From DASPJQ01 sp035299065 (GTDB taxonomy: Bacteria > Bacteroidota > Bacteroidia > Flavobacteriales_D > UBA2798), in the NCBI GenBank assembly GCA_035299065.1, contig DATGXI010000027.1, positions 1-20,976 of the forward strand: a stretch of 20,976 bases of DNA, written 5' to 3'. Position numbers and translations under genes: made by a program. Shown here one piece after another: positions 13,274 through 20,976 of the stretch. The notes under the pieces were generated by a model. The model was not told the origin of the DNA. It worked only from the letters and a program-made list of their open reading frames with translations, and did not search any database. Positions within the stretch are counted from its first letter, which is position 1. Every line of letters starts with the position of its first letter.

Positions 13274-15373
13274 ATGGGAAAAAAGGATAAAATCAAATTG
13301 AAGGAGTACGATACCATTAACCGGGACCTTAGCTGGCTTTCGTTCAACGCACGTGTGTTGCAGGAAGCCAATGACGACAGGGTTCCCCTCATTGAACGTT
13401 TACGTTTCCTCGGAATATTTTCAAACAACCAGGATGAATTTTTCCGCATACGCGTTGCATCGTTGCAACGCATGGACAGTTTACCGGTAAAGGCAAAAAA
13501 ACAATTGGGTTTTGATCCGCGCAAAATTCTTGATAAAGTTTTCAGGGTAGTGGTTGAGCAGCAAATGATATTTGAAAAAACATTTGAGCAAATCATAAAA
13601 AAACTTCAGAAAAAAGGTATCTATCACATCAGTGAAAAAGACTTGACGTCAAAGCAAAGCGAATTTGTAAAAAATTATTTTGCCGAAACGGTACGTCCGG
13701 CACTGGTGCCCTTAATGCTTAGTAAAAAAAGCAAATTCCCCGACCTGAAAGATAAGGCCATTTACCTGGCCATTAAATTAAGCTACCGCAAAAACAAAGA
13801 AGATTTCAGGTATTCGCTTATTGAAGTGCCTGCGCAGGTGGTGTCGCGTTTTTTGGTTGTTCCGGATGAAAATAAGGGGCGCACCAATGTGATTTTGCTT
13901 GATGATGTGATACGTCATTGCCTGTTTGAAATTTATTCCATTTTCGACTACGATAAAATTGAAGCGCATACCATCAAAATCACCCGCGATTCGGAATTGG
14001 ATGTGATTGAAGATTATTCAAAAGGAATTGTTGAGAAGCTTTCGCGCGGCTTAAAAAAGCGTAAAAAAGGAGATCCTGTTCGCTTTATTTATGACCAGCA
14101 AATACCAAAAGACCTGCTTGAATTGATATTGGATAAACTGGACCTTGACGCTACCGACCAGGTTATTTCGGGTGGCAGGTATCATAATTTTAAAGACTTT
14201 ATAAAATTCCCCAATGTTGGTACACCTGACCTGGTGAATGAACCATTGCCGCCTGTTGAACATAAGTTTTTGTATAACAAACAAAGTATGTTCTCGGTTA
14301 TTAAGCAACGTGACATCCTTTTAAGTTTTCCGTACCAGTCATTCAGTTACATCATTGATTTATTGCGTGAGGCGGCAATTGATCCGAAAGTAAAATCCAT
14401 TAAAATAAATCTTTACCGTGTTGCCGAACGTTCAAAAATTATCAATACCCTGCTGAATGCAGCCAAGAATGGAAAAGATGTAACCGTAATTATTGAGTTG
14501 CAGGCCCGTTTTGATGAGGAGAACAACATTAAAATGGCCAGTAAGCTGGAAGAAGATGGTGTAAAAGTGATTTTTGGTGTACAGGGTTTGAAAGTGCATT
14601 CAAAGCTCATTTCAATTACGCGTGTCGAACATGGTAAGGATGTCGTTTATGCACACATTGGCTCAGGTAATTTCCACGAGGGCAATGCGCGTATTTATTG
14701 CGATCATTCATTGCTTACAGCCGATCCGCGCATTACAAAGGAAGTTGCCAAAGTGTTTACGTTTTTTAATGCTAACTATCAGCGTGGAACGTACAGGTAC
14801 TTGTTTGTATCGCCATTTAATACCCGTACGCGTTTTATTGAGCTCATCAACAATGAAATCAAAAACGCCAGGCGCAGGCACGATGCGTATATCACCATTA
14901 AATTAAACAACCTTACCGATCCCGAGCTTATTAATAAATTGTACGAAGCAGGTATGGCTGGTGTAAAAGTGCGGTTAATCATTCGTGGTATGTGTTCATT
15001 GATACCGGGTGTAAAAGGTTTAAGCGAGAACATTGAAGGCGTGAGCATTGTTGATCGCTTTTTGGAGCATTCAAGGGTCATGATATTTTGCAACGATGGG
15101 AATGAACTGATTTATTTATCATCGGCTGACTGGATGGAGCGCAACCTTGACAAAAGGGTAGAGGTAACTGTTCCTGTTTTTGATTCGGAAGTACGTGCAC
15201 AAATACGAAACGTAATTGGCCACCAGTTAAAGGCAACAGCAAAAGCACGTATTCTTGACATGGAACAAAAGAATATGTATAAATATGAGCTTAATCCCAA
15301 GAAGCAACAATATCGTTCGCAAATAGAAACTTACCTGTATTTTAAAAATCAGGTGGAATCGTTAAAAAAATAA
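13274..15373 (+). CDS. ppk1: Polyphosphate kinase 1
   Basis: Transfers the terminal phosphate of ATP to a growing polyphosphate chain, reversibly; usually membrane-associated at the cytoplasmic face. 699 residues, normal for the family. The N-terminal domain begins with NRDLSWLSFNARVLQEA; the head domain and two phospholipase D-like catalytic domains follow. The autophosphorylated His is H442 in KVHSKLISITR, and the second catalytic His is H599 in LEHSRVMIF. Other family marks are YAHIGSGNFHEGNAR, SLLTADPRIT and YLSSADWMERNLDKR. The 68-bp gap after valS has no clear promoter or terminator, so partial co-transcription with valS is possible. A hairpin begins inside its stop codon. Confidence 0.97.
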   Translation: MGKKDKIKLKEYDTINRDLSWLSFNARVLQEANDDRVPLIERLRFLGIFSNNQDEFFRIRVASLQRMDSLPVKAKKQLGFDPRKILDKVFRVVVEQQMIFEKTFEQIIKKLQKKGIYHISEKDLTSKQSEFVKNYFAETVRPALVPLMLSKKSKFPDLKDKAIYLAIKLSYRKNKEDFRYSLIEVPAQVVSRFLVVPDENKGRTNVILLDDVIRHCLFEIYSIFDYDKIEAHTIKITRDSELDVIEDYSKGIVEKLSRGLKKRKKGDPVRFIYDQQIPKDLLELILDKLDLDATDQVISGGRYHNFKDFIKFPNVGTPDLVNEPLPPVEHKFLYNKQSMFSVIKQRDILLSFPYQSFSYIIDLLREAAIDPKVKSIKINLYRVAERSKIINTLLNAAKNGKDVTVIIELQARFDEENNIKMASKLEEDGVKVIFGVQGLKVHSKLISITRVEHGKDVVYAHIGSGNFHEGNARIYCDHSLLTADPRITKEVAKVFTFFNANYQRGTYRYLFVSPFNTRTRFIELINNEIKNARRRHDAYITIKLNNLTDPELINKLYEAGMAGVKVRLIIRGMCSLIPGVKGLSENIEGVSIVDRFLEHSRVMIFCNDGNELIYLSSADWMERNLDKRVEVTVPVFDSEVRAQIRNVIGHQLKATAKARILDMEQKNMYKYELNPKKQQYRSQIETYLYFKNQVESLKK

Positions 15374-15395
15374 GGCCGCCCTTTCAGGCAGCCTT
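15372..15395. terminator. Hairpin between convergent genes
   Basis: AAGGCCGCC-CTTTCA-GGCAGCCTT: a 9-bp stem with one mismatch and a 6-nt loop, starting in the ppk stop codon. It lacks a clean T-run on the plus strand (ATATGAATGTTT follows), so it is a weak intrinsic terminator or an RNA-stabilising stem for ppk. The convergent gene ends at 15463. Confidence 0.55.
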
Positions 15396-15462
15396 ATATG
15401 AATGTTTAGAAATCAAGTTTAGTTGCAAATGGTCACAACTAAATTAATCCGAAAGTAATCGA

Positions 15463-15732
15463 TTAAAAATCTGACTTGCGTGCAGCATCCATTGCAGCTT
15501 TTTCTTTGCTGCTTGATGGTAATTTGCGTTCACTTCCGTTTGTTCCTTTCCAAAAGAACATGCCGTAAATGGCAAATACAAATGCAAACGTGAACAGTAA
15601 AATAACACCGGTTAAGCCGGCTTTACCCAAGGTCATTAAATCAAAGGGTACAATGCCCCAGATTCCAAGGATGAATAAGATGGCAATGCCAAGTACAACT
15701 AAAAGTGAAATAAGGCCAATGGTACGTCCCAT
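15463..15732 (-). CDS. Small two-helix membrane protein
   Basis: 89 residues, not recognised as a named family. Two hydrophobic segments, at about 5-28 (IGLISLLVVLGIAILFILGI) and 36-61 (a Gly-Ala-Leu-Phe-rich stretch ending at MFFW), are joined by a short loop with PFDLM. The tail 62-89 is basic and Ser/Lys/Ala-rich, so both ends are probably cytoplasmic. The ATG is at 15730-15732. It is convergent with ppk and divergent from the gene at 15959. The function is unknown. Confidence 0.72.
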   Translation of the reverse strand: MGRTIGLISLLVVLGIAILFILGIWGIVPFDLMTLGKAGLTGVILLFTFAFVFAIYGMFFWKGTNGSERKLPSSSKEKAAMDAARKSDF

Positions 15733-15826
15733 AATAGTAGGTTTTTGTTTGTTGGGTTAATTTAGCACTAATTACGGCAATTTTTTGACAGGGTTTTGAA
15801 CCGATTGTTAAAATAGGCTAAGAAAC

Positions 15827-15903
15827 GGGCTGTTTTAAGCCCTTGGTTTATACCTAAATAGGAATGTAACCAGCAACATTTCAACAATTTACACCAAATG
15901 TTG
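15827..15903. promoter_or_regulatory. Two inverted repeats in the divergent intergenic region
   Basis: 15827-15842 holds GGGCT-GTTTTA-AGCCC. 15874-15903 holds a perfect 8-bp inverted repeat, CAACATTT and AAATGTTG, 14 nt apart. The latter ends 30 bp before the -7 box of the gene at 15959, a position suited to an operator. There is no direct evidence of a binding protein. Confidence 0.35.
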
Positions 15904-15933
15904 ATAAAGCCGTGGCTGTTGTTTTGAATGCCT

Positions 15934-15941
15934 TAAGTTTG
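15934..15941 (+). promoter_or_regulatory. -7 box (TAAGTTTG) for the gene at 15959
   Basis: Exact TAnnTTTG match 17 bp before the ATG, implying a leader of about 10 nt. No TTG lies at 19-21 bp upstream; the nearest are 12 and 30 bp away. Confidence 0.5.
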
Positions 15942-15958
15942 TAAAAAACAAACGCATT

Positions 15959-16306
15959 ATGAGCACCGAAAACAACCCCTTTGTAGCAGTTAAAAAGAAG
16001 AACATTCAATTATTGCTAGACTATTGCCTTGAGAACAAAATTGAATTTACTGTAACACCAAAAAACAGCGAAGAGTTTAAAGTTATTTTCGGCCTGAAAG
16101 ATTTTAATTCGGCAATCGCATTGGGCATGTGCCTTCGCGAATTGAAAATTGAATTTACTGCCATTGAAGCTACGCCTGTTGCTGCTATTAAAGCTAAGAA
16201 AACACCAACCAATGGTGTTGCCAAAGAAACTGAGAAAGCAAGTCTTAATGGTTCACACGATGAGATCACAAACAGTTTAAGTTTTGATCTTGACGCAATG
16301 AATTAA
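15959..16306 (+). CDS. Small soluble protein of unknown function
   Basis: 115 residues, no signal peptide or membrane segment. Residues 1-65 look folded, alternating helix and strand (NIQLLLDYCLENKIEFTV, EFKVIFGLKDFNSAIALGMC, LRELKIEFTAIEA), with a near-repeat of KIEFT at two positions. The rest (from about 70) is Lys/Ala/Thr-rich and probably flexible, ending in an acidic SFDLDAMN. A -7 box lies 17 bp upstream and a strong terminator follows 28 bp after the stop, so it forms its own transcription unit. I do not recognise the family. Confidence 0.75.
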   Translation: MSTENNPFVAVKKKNIQLLLDYCLENKIEFTVTPKNSEEFKVIFGLKDFNSAIALGMCLRELKIEFTAIEATPVAAIKAKKTPTNGVAKETEKASLNGSHDEITNSLSFDLDAMN

Positions 16307-16334
16307 TAAATTGCCATTAGGAATTAAGAATTAT

Positions 16335-16360
16335 AAAGCCGGTTTATAGCCGGCTTTTTT
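16335..16360 (+). terminator. Intrinsic terminator after the 115-residue gene
   Basis: Perfect 8-bp stem AAAGCCGG / CCGGCTTT with a 7-nt loop (TTTATAG), ending in six T residues (16355-16360). It is a good rho-independent terminator on the plus strand. It may also act on the convergent giant gene, though the minus-strand side lacks a comparable T-run. Confidence 0.85.
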
Positions 16361-16445
16361 ATTTGTTATTGTGTTTGTGACGATCGGATATTTATAAAAG
16401 GGGTAATTGAGAGTAAATTCACTTACTTCCGATTTTCGGAGTTGG

Positions 16446-19400
16446 TTATTTATCGTGCTCAATAATTTGTCCCCTGGTTGTTTCTACCTGGAACTCATGT
16501 TCGCTGCAACGTTTTCCGTTTTTTGAATACGTGGTGCCAAATTTATTGTATATCATCATGTAATCGTCAGCAGTGTTGCCAATGATAACAATTCTACGTG
16601 TGGTTATTTCGGTTACGGTATTGTTTCCATTGTACAATTGTGTTGTCCACTGGTGAATACCCGGGCCATATTCACGCGCCAATTGTGAAAGGTGACCGGT
16701 GTCATATACTTTTGGTATGGCAGGATTGGTTGTTTTATAATGCTCATGGTTTGCATTGGCCTGCCTGTCACCATCGTTTTTAAAATCTTTTTGGGTAGCA
16801 GTAGTAGCATCGCCAACAGCCACGTATTTATTGGCCTCGTCTTTATATCCTGCGGCCCTGGTCTGGTTAAAATTATACCTTGCTTCTTCGCCTTTTATAA
16901 TGGCATCATTATTTTGGCCAGTACCTTCAGCGTTTGTTTCTTTTACAGTTGCTTCAAAGGCTTGTTTTTTATCAGCAGTTGTATTTATTTCTGCAATGCT
17001 TTCCTGCCTTAAACCGTCTTTTTCTTTGTGTAGTTGCTCCGTTTTAAAGTCAAAGTCGTTATACCTGCTTTGTTTCTCGTAATTTTCTTTATCGTATGAT
17101 TTTACGGTATTGCGTGTCACTTCATCTTTATAATCCTTGTAAAACTTCACTGAGTCGGCTTTGTAAATGCGCATGGCATCTTTGCTTTTAAACATTTGCT
17201 CAGTATAAGCCTCGTATTCGTTAAAACCTGCTTGTTTTTTGTAGTTTTCGTTATCGTAATTCTTAATGGTTTGGCGTGTTACATCATCTTTGTAGTCTTT
17301 ATAAAACTTTACGGAGTCGGCTTTATAAACACGCATGGCATCTTTTCCTTTAAACATTTCTGATGCAACAAATGCCTCTTCGTTGTAACCGGCTTGTTTG
17401 TTGTAGTTGGCCTTGTCGTAGCTGGCGCTGTTTTGGCGCTGCATTTCCTGTTTATAGTCCTTGTAAAACTTCACCGAATCGGCTTTGTAAACGCGCATAG
17501 CATCTTTTCCTTTATACAACTGTTCGGTGTATAATTCAAAGTCGTTGTACCTGCCTTGCTTTTCGTAATTCTCTTTGTCGTAATTCTTAATGGTTTGACG
17601 GGCCACTTCGTCTTTATAGTCTTTGTAAAATTTCACCGAGTCGGCTTTGTAAACACGCATAGCATCTTTGCCTTTGTATAATTGTTCGGTGTTGAACTCA
17701 AAATCGTTGTACCGTGCTTGCTTGTTGTAGTTCTCTTCATTGTAATTTTTGATCACCTGGCGCGACATTTCGTCTTTGTAATCCTTATAGAATTTTACCG
17801 AATCAGCTTTGTATTCGCGCATTTTATCGGCATCTTTAAACAGTTGCATGGTTTGGAAAACATATTCATTCAGGCTGTCCTGGCGTTTTAAATTGCTTTT
17901 ATCCTGTGCGTGTATAGCGCCACGGTAAGCTTCGTCACGTATGGTAACATATTCCGAAATGGAATCTACTTTAATTAAACGTAACTCATCGTTTTCTTTA
18001 AACTGTTTATCACGTTCAAATGCCTCGGCATTGTATTTTTCCTGCGATGAATAAGTTGTTTTTAACTGGCGGTCGCCAAGTACGTCTATATACGTTTCGT
18101 TTTTGTCATTGATCTGAACATAACGTTGCTCTTCGGCATATTTTTCCTGGCGCTTGGCCTCCTCAATCATTTTTTGTCCATCAAGAACCGACTGTCCGGT
18201 TACAATTACACCTCGGTGATTTAATGCATAATTATCTTTGTTTTTTTCCTTCTCAATTTTTGCAAGCAACTCGTCAATTTCCTTTATGCGTTGTGGAGGA
18301 TAGGTGTCACTTGGTCGCAGGTTTGCAGCACGCTGATAAAGGTCTTTGGCGTCAGCTAAAATTTTTGCATCAAACAAATCATTGGCTTTCTTAATGATGT
18401 TTCCGTACATGACGTTGCTGGCTTCTTCTTTTTCCTTTTTAAGCTTTTTAGCTTTCATGTACTGCTCGGTTGCATATTTGTCATTTGGTATAACCCGTAA
18501 AGCATCCTGGAAGGCAGTCATGGCGGGATCAAAATTGCCGGCTGAAAGCTCGGCATTTCCGGTTGCAATGGCAGCATCGTAGGCAGCTTTCTTTTCTTTC
18601 TCAGCATTATTTGCTTTAGCCTGGTTGAACAGGTCATTTTTAGCTTTGGTCATAGCCGTAATACCAGCCTGAGCAGGAACATCACCTGGTTTTACTTCCA
18701 GGGCGCTGGTGAACTGGGCTATTGCATCATCGTATTTTTTCAGTACACCCAAACGTGCACCTTCTTCCATGAACTTTTTATACTTTGCTTCGGCTGCTGC
18801 TTTGTTTTGAGCAAGGCCCTCAGCTTCTTTTATTTTCTGGTCGCATAATTTTACCTGGTCTTGTGCATAGGTGTCATTGTTACGTGCAGTCAGGTAACGT
18901 ATATAAAGATCCTTGGCTTCTTTCCAATTATCGGCCTTAAATTCATTGTCAGCAGCTGCAAGAATTTTATTAATGCGTTCCTCGGCTTCTTTTGCATTAT
19001 CGGCAATACGTTTATTGGCAAGTGCAATACGTTCGGTGGCAAATTTATCATCAGCAATCACGCCAAGAGCAAGTTCATATTGTACAATAGCTTCTTTAAA
19101 GCTACCGGCATCAAACAATGGGTTTGCCTTCGCTATAAACTCATCGTATTGCTTCTTTTTAGCTGCCATGTCAAGCGCGCTAAGGGCATCGGCTTTTGCT
19201 TTTTTAGCTTCTTCGATTTTGGCTGTTGCAGGGGCATCATTTACTTTAACTTTTAGTGCACCTTCATATAAAGCAACGGCATCATCGTATTTCTTAGCTT
19301 TTAACGCAGCATCACCTTTTGTCATGAAATCTTTATAAGCGGCCTCAATGCGTTCTTTTTCTTTGTTTGACGCTTCCAATTCAGCCAGTTTTGTTTCAAT

Positions 19401-20976
19401 TTCCCTGATACGACCTTCGGCATAGGTGTCGGTGCCTTTTAGGTTCAGGTAACGCTCATAATATCCTTTTGCATCGGCATATTTTTCAGCGGTAAAATCT
19501 TTGTCGGCCTGGTCAAGTAATTTTTGCAATTGTGCAGCTGCCAGGTCGGCTTTATTTTTCATTTCAGTTTCAGCTTTCACAATTTGCTCAGCTGCGTATT
19601 TGTCGTCAGGAATAATTGCCAATGCTTTTTTATATCCTTCAATGGCCTTTGCAAATTCACCGGCACTAAAGTCTTTTGTAGCTATAGCAATTTCTGCGTC
19701 ATACAATTTTTTCTTTTCAGCAAGACTTTTTTGATCGGCCTGCTCTTTTAAATAAGTCTCTTTTTGAGCCTGGGCAGCTTCAATTTTAGCGGTAGCTGCA
19801 GGGTCATCAATGGTAAGTGAAAGCGCTTTTTTGTAATCTTCAATACCTGCATCGAAATTTTTGGCTCCAACTTTTGTATCACCGCTTGCGATTAATTTGT
19901 TGAACTCTTCTTTTTTCTTTGCTTCAGCCTCGGCAGCAGCTTTGTCAAGCTGTTCTTTATCATAAGCTGTTTTAGCATCTTTTGCAGCCTGTATTTTCTG
20001 GTTGGCCACATCATTGTTATAATTTGTGGCAAGTGCTTTCTGGTATTCAGCAATTGCTGCGTCAAATGCTTTGGTACTTAATTTAGCTTCACCCGCGGCA
20101 ATAATGTCGTCAAACGCTTTTTTCTTCGCTAATTCCGCTGCGTTTAGTTCAGCTTCCTTCAATTTGTCTTCTGCTTCTTTTACACGTCCTGTTGCGTAGG
20201 TGTCGCCAGGAACCATTCCAAGATAACGGGTATATAAGTCTTTTGCATCTGCAAACTTTCCTTCGTTAAAATTCTTATCGGCAGCATCCAGCACTTTTTG
20301 TTTTTGGGCTGCAGCAAAATCTTCTTTTTCTTTTTGCTTGGCTTCAGCTTTTGCAATTTGGTCTTTTGCTATTTTATCATCAGGAATGTATTCAAGTGCT
20401 TTATTGTATTTTTCAATGGCGAGTTTAAAGTCACCTGCATCGTAATCCTTTTGTGCTTTAGGCATTATTTCAGCATACAATTTCTTTTTCTCGGCAAGTT
20501 CAGCGGCTTTGGCAGTAGCATCTTTTTGCTCCAGGTCATAAGCAGCTTTCGCATCCGTTGCTTCTTTGATTTTGGCATTTGCAGCATCGTTGTCAACACC
20601 CAGGGCAAGGGCTTTATTGTATTCGGCAATTGCCTTGTCAAATTCTTTTGAAGTTAGTTTGCCATTTCCTGTGGTAATTGCCGCATCAAAATCAGCTTTC
20701 TTTTTCGCGTTTGCATCAGCCGTGGCTTTATCAGCCAATTCTTTATCATAAGCTACTTTGGCATCGTTGGCTTCTTTTATTTTAGCCTGTGCTGCCGCAT
20801 CATCAACTTTTAATGCAAGCGCTTTGTTGTATTCAGTAACAGCGGCAGCAAAATCTTTAGCAGATAATTTTGAATCGCCCGCACTTATAGCCGCATCAAA
20901 ATCAGCTTTCTTTTTGGCATTTGCATCAGCCGTGGCTTTATCAGCCAATTCTTTATCATAAGCTACTTTGGCATCG
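16446..20976 (-). CDS. Giant TPR-like repeat protein, N-terminus beyond the window
   Basis: 1,509 residues are visible and the frame is open to the right edge; no true start is present (the apparent start at 20948 is an internal Leu codon). From the N-terminal side: fourteen TPR-like units of about 58-70 residues (18228-20976), rich in Ala, Lys, Asp and Glu; a linker with GVIVTGQSVLDGQKMIEEAK; one diverged and five well-conserved 54-residue repeats (17001-17972); and a C-terminal part of about 185 residues with a probable beta-rich domain (ITTRRIVIIGNTADDYMMIY, KRCSEHEFQVET). No membrane segment is visible. Such proteins are large scaffolds or cell-surface or motility-related components in Bacteroidota, but the role here is unknown. 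It is convergent with the gene at 15959. Confidence 0.88.
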   Translation of the reverse strand, partial: DAKVAYDKELADKATADANAKKKADFDAAISAGDSKLSAKDFAAAVTEYNKALALKVDDAAAQAKIKEANDAKVAYDKELADKATADANAKKKADFDAAITTGNGKLTSKEFDKAIAEYNKALALGVDNDAANAKIKEATDAKAAYDLEQKDATAKAAELAEKKKLYAEIMPKAQKDYDAGDFKLAIEKYNKALEYIPDDKIAKDQIAKAEAKQKEKEDFAAAQKQKVLDAADKNFNEGKFADAKDLYTRYLGMVPGDTYATGRVKEAEDKLKEAELNAAELAKKKAFDDIIAAGEAKLSTKAFDAAIAEYQKALATNYNNDVANQKIQAAKDAKTAYDKEQLDKAAAEAEAKKKEEFNKLIASGDTKVGAKNFDAGIEDYKKALSLTIDDPAATAKIEAAQAQKETYLKEQADQKSLAEKKKLYDAEIAIATKDFSAGEFAKAIEGYKKALAIIPDDKYAAEQIVKAETEMKNKADLAAAQLQKLLDQADKDFTAEKYADAKGYYERYLNLKGTDTYAEGRIREIETKLAELEASNKEKERIEAAYKDFMTKGDAALKAKKYDDAVALYEGALKVKVNDAPATAKIEEAKKAKADALSALDMAAKKKQYDEFIAKANPLFDAGSFKEAIVQYELALGVIADDKFATERIALANKRIADNAKEAEERINKILAAADNEFKADNWKEAKDLYIRYLTARNNDTYAQDQVKLCDQKIKEAEGLAQNKAAAEAKYKKFMEEGARLGVLKKYDDAIAQFTSALEVKPGDVPAQAGITAMTKAKNDLFNQAKANNAEKEKKAAYDAAIATGNAELSAGNFDPAMTAFQDALRVIPNDKYATEQYMKAKKLKKEKEEASNVMYGNIIKKANDLFDAKILADAKDLYQRAANLRPSDTYPPQRIKEIDELLAKIEKEKNKDNYALNHRGVIVTGQSVLDGQKMIEEAKRQEKYAEEQRYVQINDKNETYIDVLGDRQLKTTYSSQEKYNAEAFERDKQFKENDELRLIKVDSISEYVTIRDEAYRGAIHAQDKSNLKRQDSLNEYVFQTMQLFKDADKMREYKADSVKFYKDYKDEMSRQVIKNYNEENYNKQARYNDFEFNTEQLYKGKDAMRVYKADSVKFYKDYKDEVARQTIKNYDKENYEKQGRYNDFELYTEQLYKGKDAMRVYKADSVKFYKDYKQEMQRQNSASYDKANYNKQAGYNEEAFVASEMFKGKDAMRVYKADSVKFYKDYKDDVTRQTIKNYDNENYKKQAGFNEYEAYTEQMFKSKDAMRIYKADSVKFYKDYKDEVTRNTVKSYDKENYEKQSRYNDFDFKTEQLHKEKDGLRQESIAEINTTADKKQAFEATVKETNAEGTGQNNDAIIKGEEARYNFNQTRAAGYKDEANKYVAVGDATTATQKDFKNDGDRQANANHEHYKTTNPAIPKVYDTGHLSQLAREYGPGIHQWTTQLYNGNNTVTEITTRRIVIIGNTADDYMMIYNKFGTTYSKNGKRCSEHEFQVETTRGQIIEHDK
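17001..17972 (-). repeat. Tandem 162-bp (54-residue) repeats inside the giant gene
   Basis: Five consecutive units occupy 17649-17810, 17487-17648, 17325-17486, 17163-17324 and 17001-17162. Each begins with the invariant core KADSVKFYKDYK and has NY or SY then KQ in the middle, and units 1-4 end in AMR[VI]Y. A diverged sixth unit of the same length (17811-17972) precedes them, with VDSISEY in place of the core and MREY at its end. Spacing is exactly 162 bp. The core sequence is also well kept at the DNA level. Confidence 0.9.
18228..20976 (-). repeat. TPR-like units of three alternating classes inside the giant gene
   Basis: Fourteen units can be assigned to three classes by their loop signature: A (a VxDxxAxAKI-like loop, weaker in some copies), B ([PA][DN]DK[YIF]A, as in IPDDKYA) and C (DTY, as in PGDTYATGR). 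In protein order they run A-A-B-C, A-A-B-C, A-B-C, A-B-C. The two N-terminal A units are 210 bp apart and nearly identical over their shared DNA segment (20681-20766 and 20891-20976, two mismatches in 86). Confidence 0.85.

Noticed and set aside
18913..19338. 141-residue and other frames antisense to the giant repeat gene
   Set aside because: Their Ala/Ser/Leu-rich products mirror the Ala/Lys/Asp repeat codons of the real gene, and they have no independent features.

Overview
The window reads as chromosomal DNA of a Bacteroidota bacterium, most likely a flavobacterial, cytophagal or sphingobacterial-type free-living species. The evidence is AT-rich coding sequence, weak or absent Shine-Dalgarno sites, several matches to the phylum's TAnnTTTG -7 promoter box, an S46 family dipeptidyl-peptidase, four DUF1573 proteins, and a very large repeat protein of a kind I associate with this phylum. 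I see no tRNA, rRNA, CRISPR array, integrase or intact insertion sequence.

Layout. 1-1492 (minus): an S46 serine peptidase cut by the left edge. 1581-2231 (plus): a multi-pass membrane protein. 2442-2969 (minus): a HEAT-like helical repeat protein. 3346-4108 (plus): an ECF-type sigma factor followed after 7 bp by a 66-residue single-pass membrane protein. 4110-4681: a repeat-rich non-coding stretch, with a 150-bp inverted-repeat element and then a roughly 50-bp-period array of GC-rich palindromes that runs up to a lipoprotein gene (4692-5285). 5422-7070 (plus): a two-gene ABC exporter with overlapping genes. 7216-7830 (minus): an exported intradiol ring-cleavage dioxygenase. 8153-8380 (minus): a small conserved protein. 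8488-10386 (minus): four tandem DUF1573 genes arranged as two pairs. 10566-13205 and 13274-15373 (plus): valyl-tRNA synthetase and polyphosphate kinase. 15463-15732 (minus) and 15959-16306 (plus): two small genes of unknown function. 16446 to the right edge (minus): the C-terminal 1,509 residues of a giant repeat protein.

How the parts relate. Most genes are housekeeping or single-purpose and do not form one pathway. The coherent groups are sigma factor plus small membrane protein (a possible signalling pair), the ABC ATPase and permease, and the DUF1573 cluster, whose two leading genes carry the same -7 box. The most distinctive items are the giant protein and the intergenic repeats. The giant protein has TPR-like units in three alternating classes arranged as A-A-B-C, A-A-B-C, A-B-C, A-B-C, then five or six 54-residue repeats with an invariant 12-residue core, then a unique C-terminal domain. 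Its gene is cut by the window end inside a nearly identical DNA repeat. At least four kinds of short inverted-repeat element occur between genes.

Start choices that differ from the longest reading frames: the lipoprotein starts at 4692, the first DUF1573 gene at 10386, and valS at 10566.
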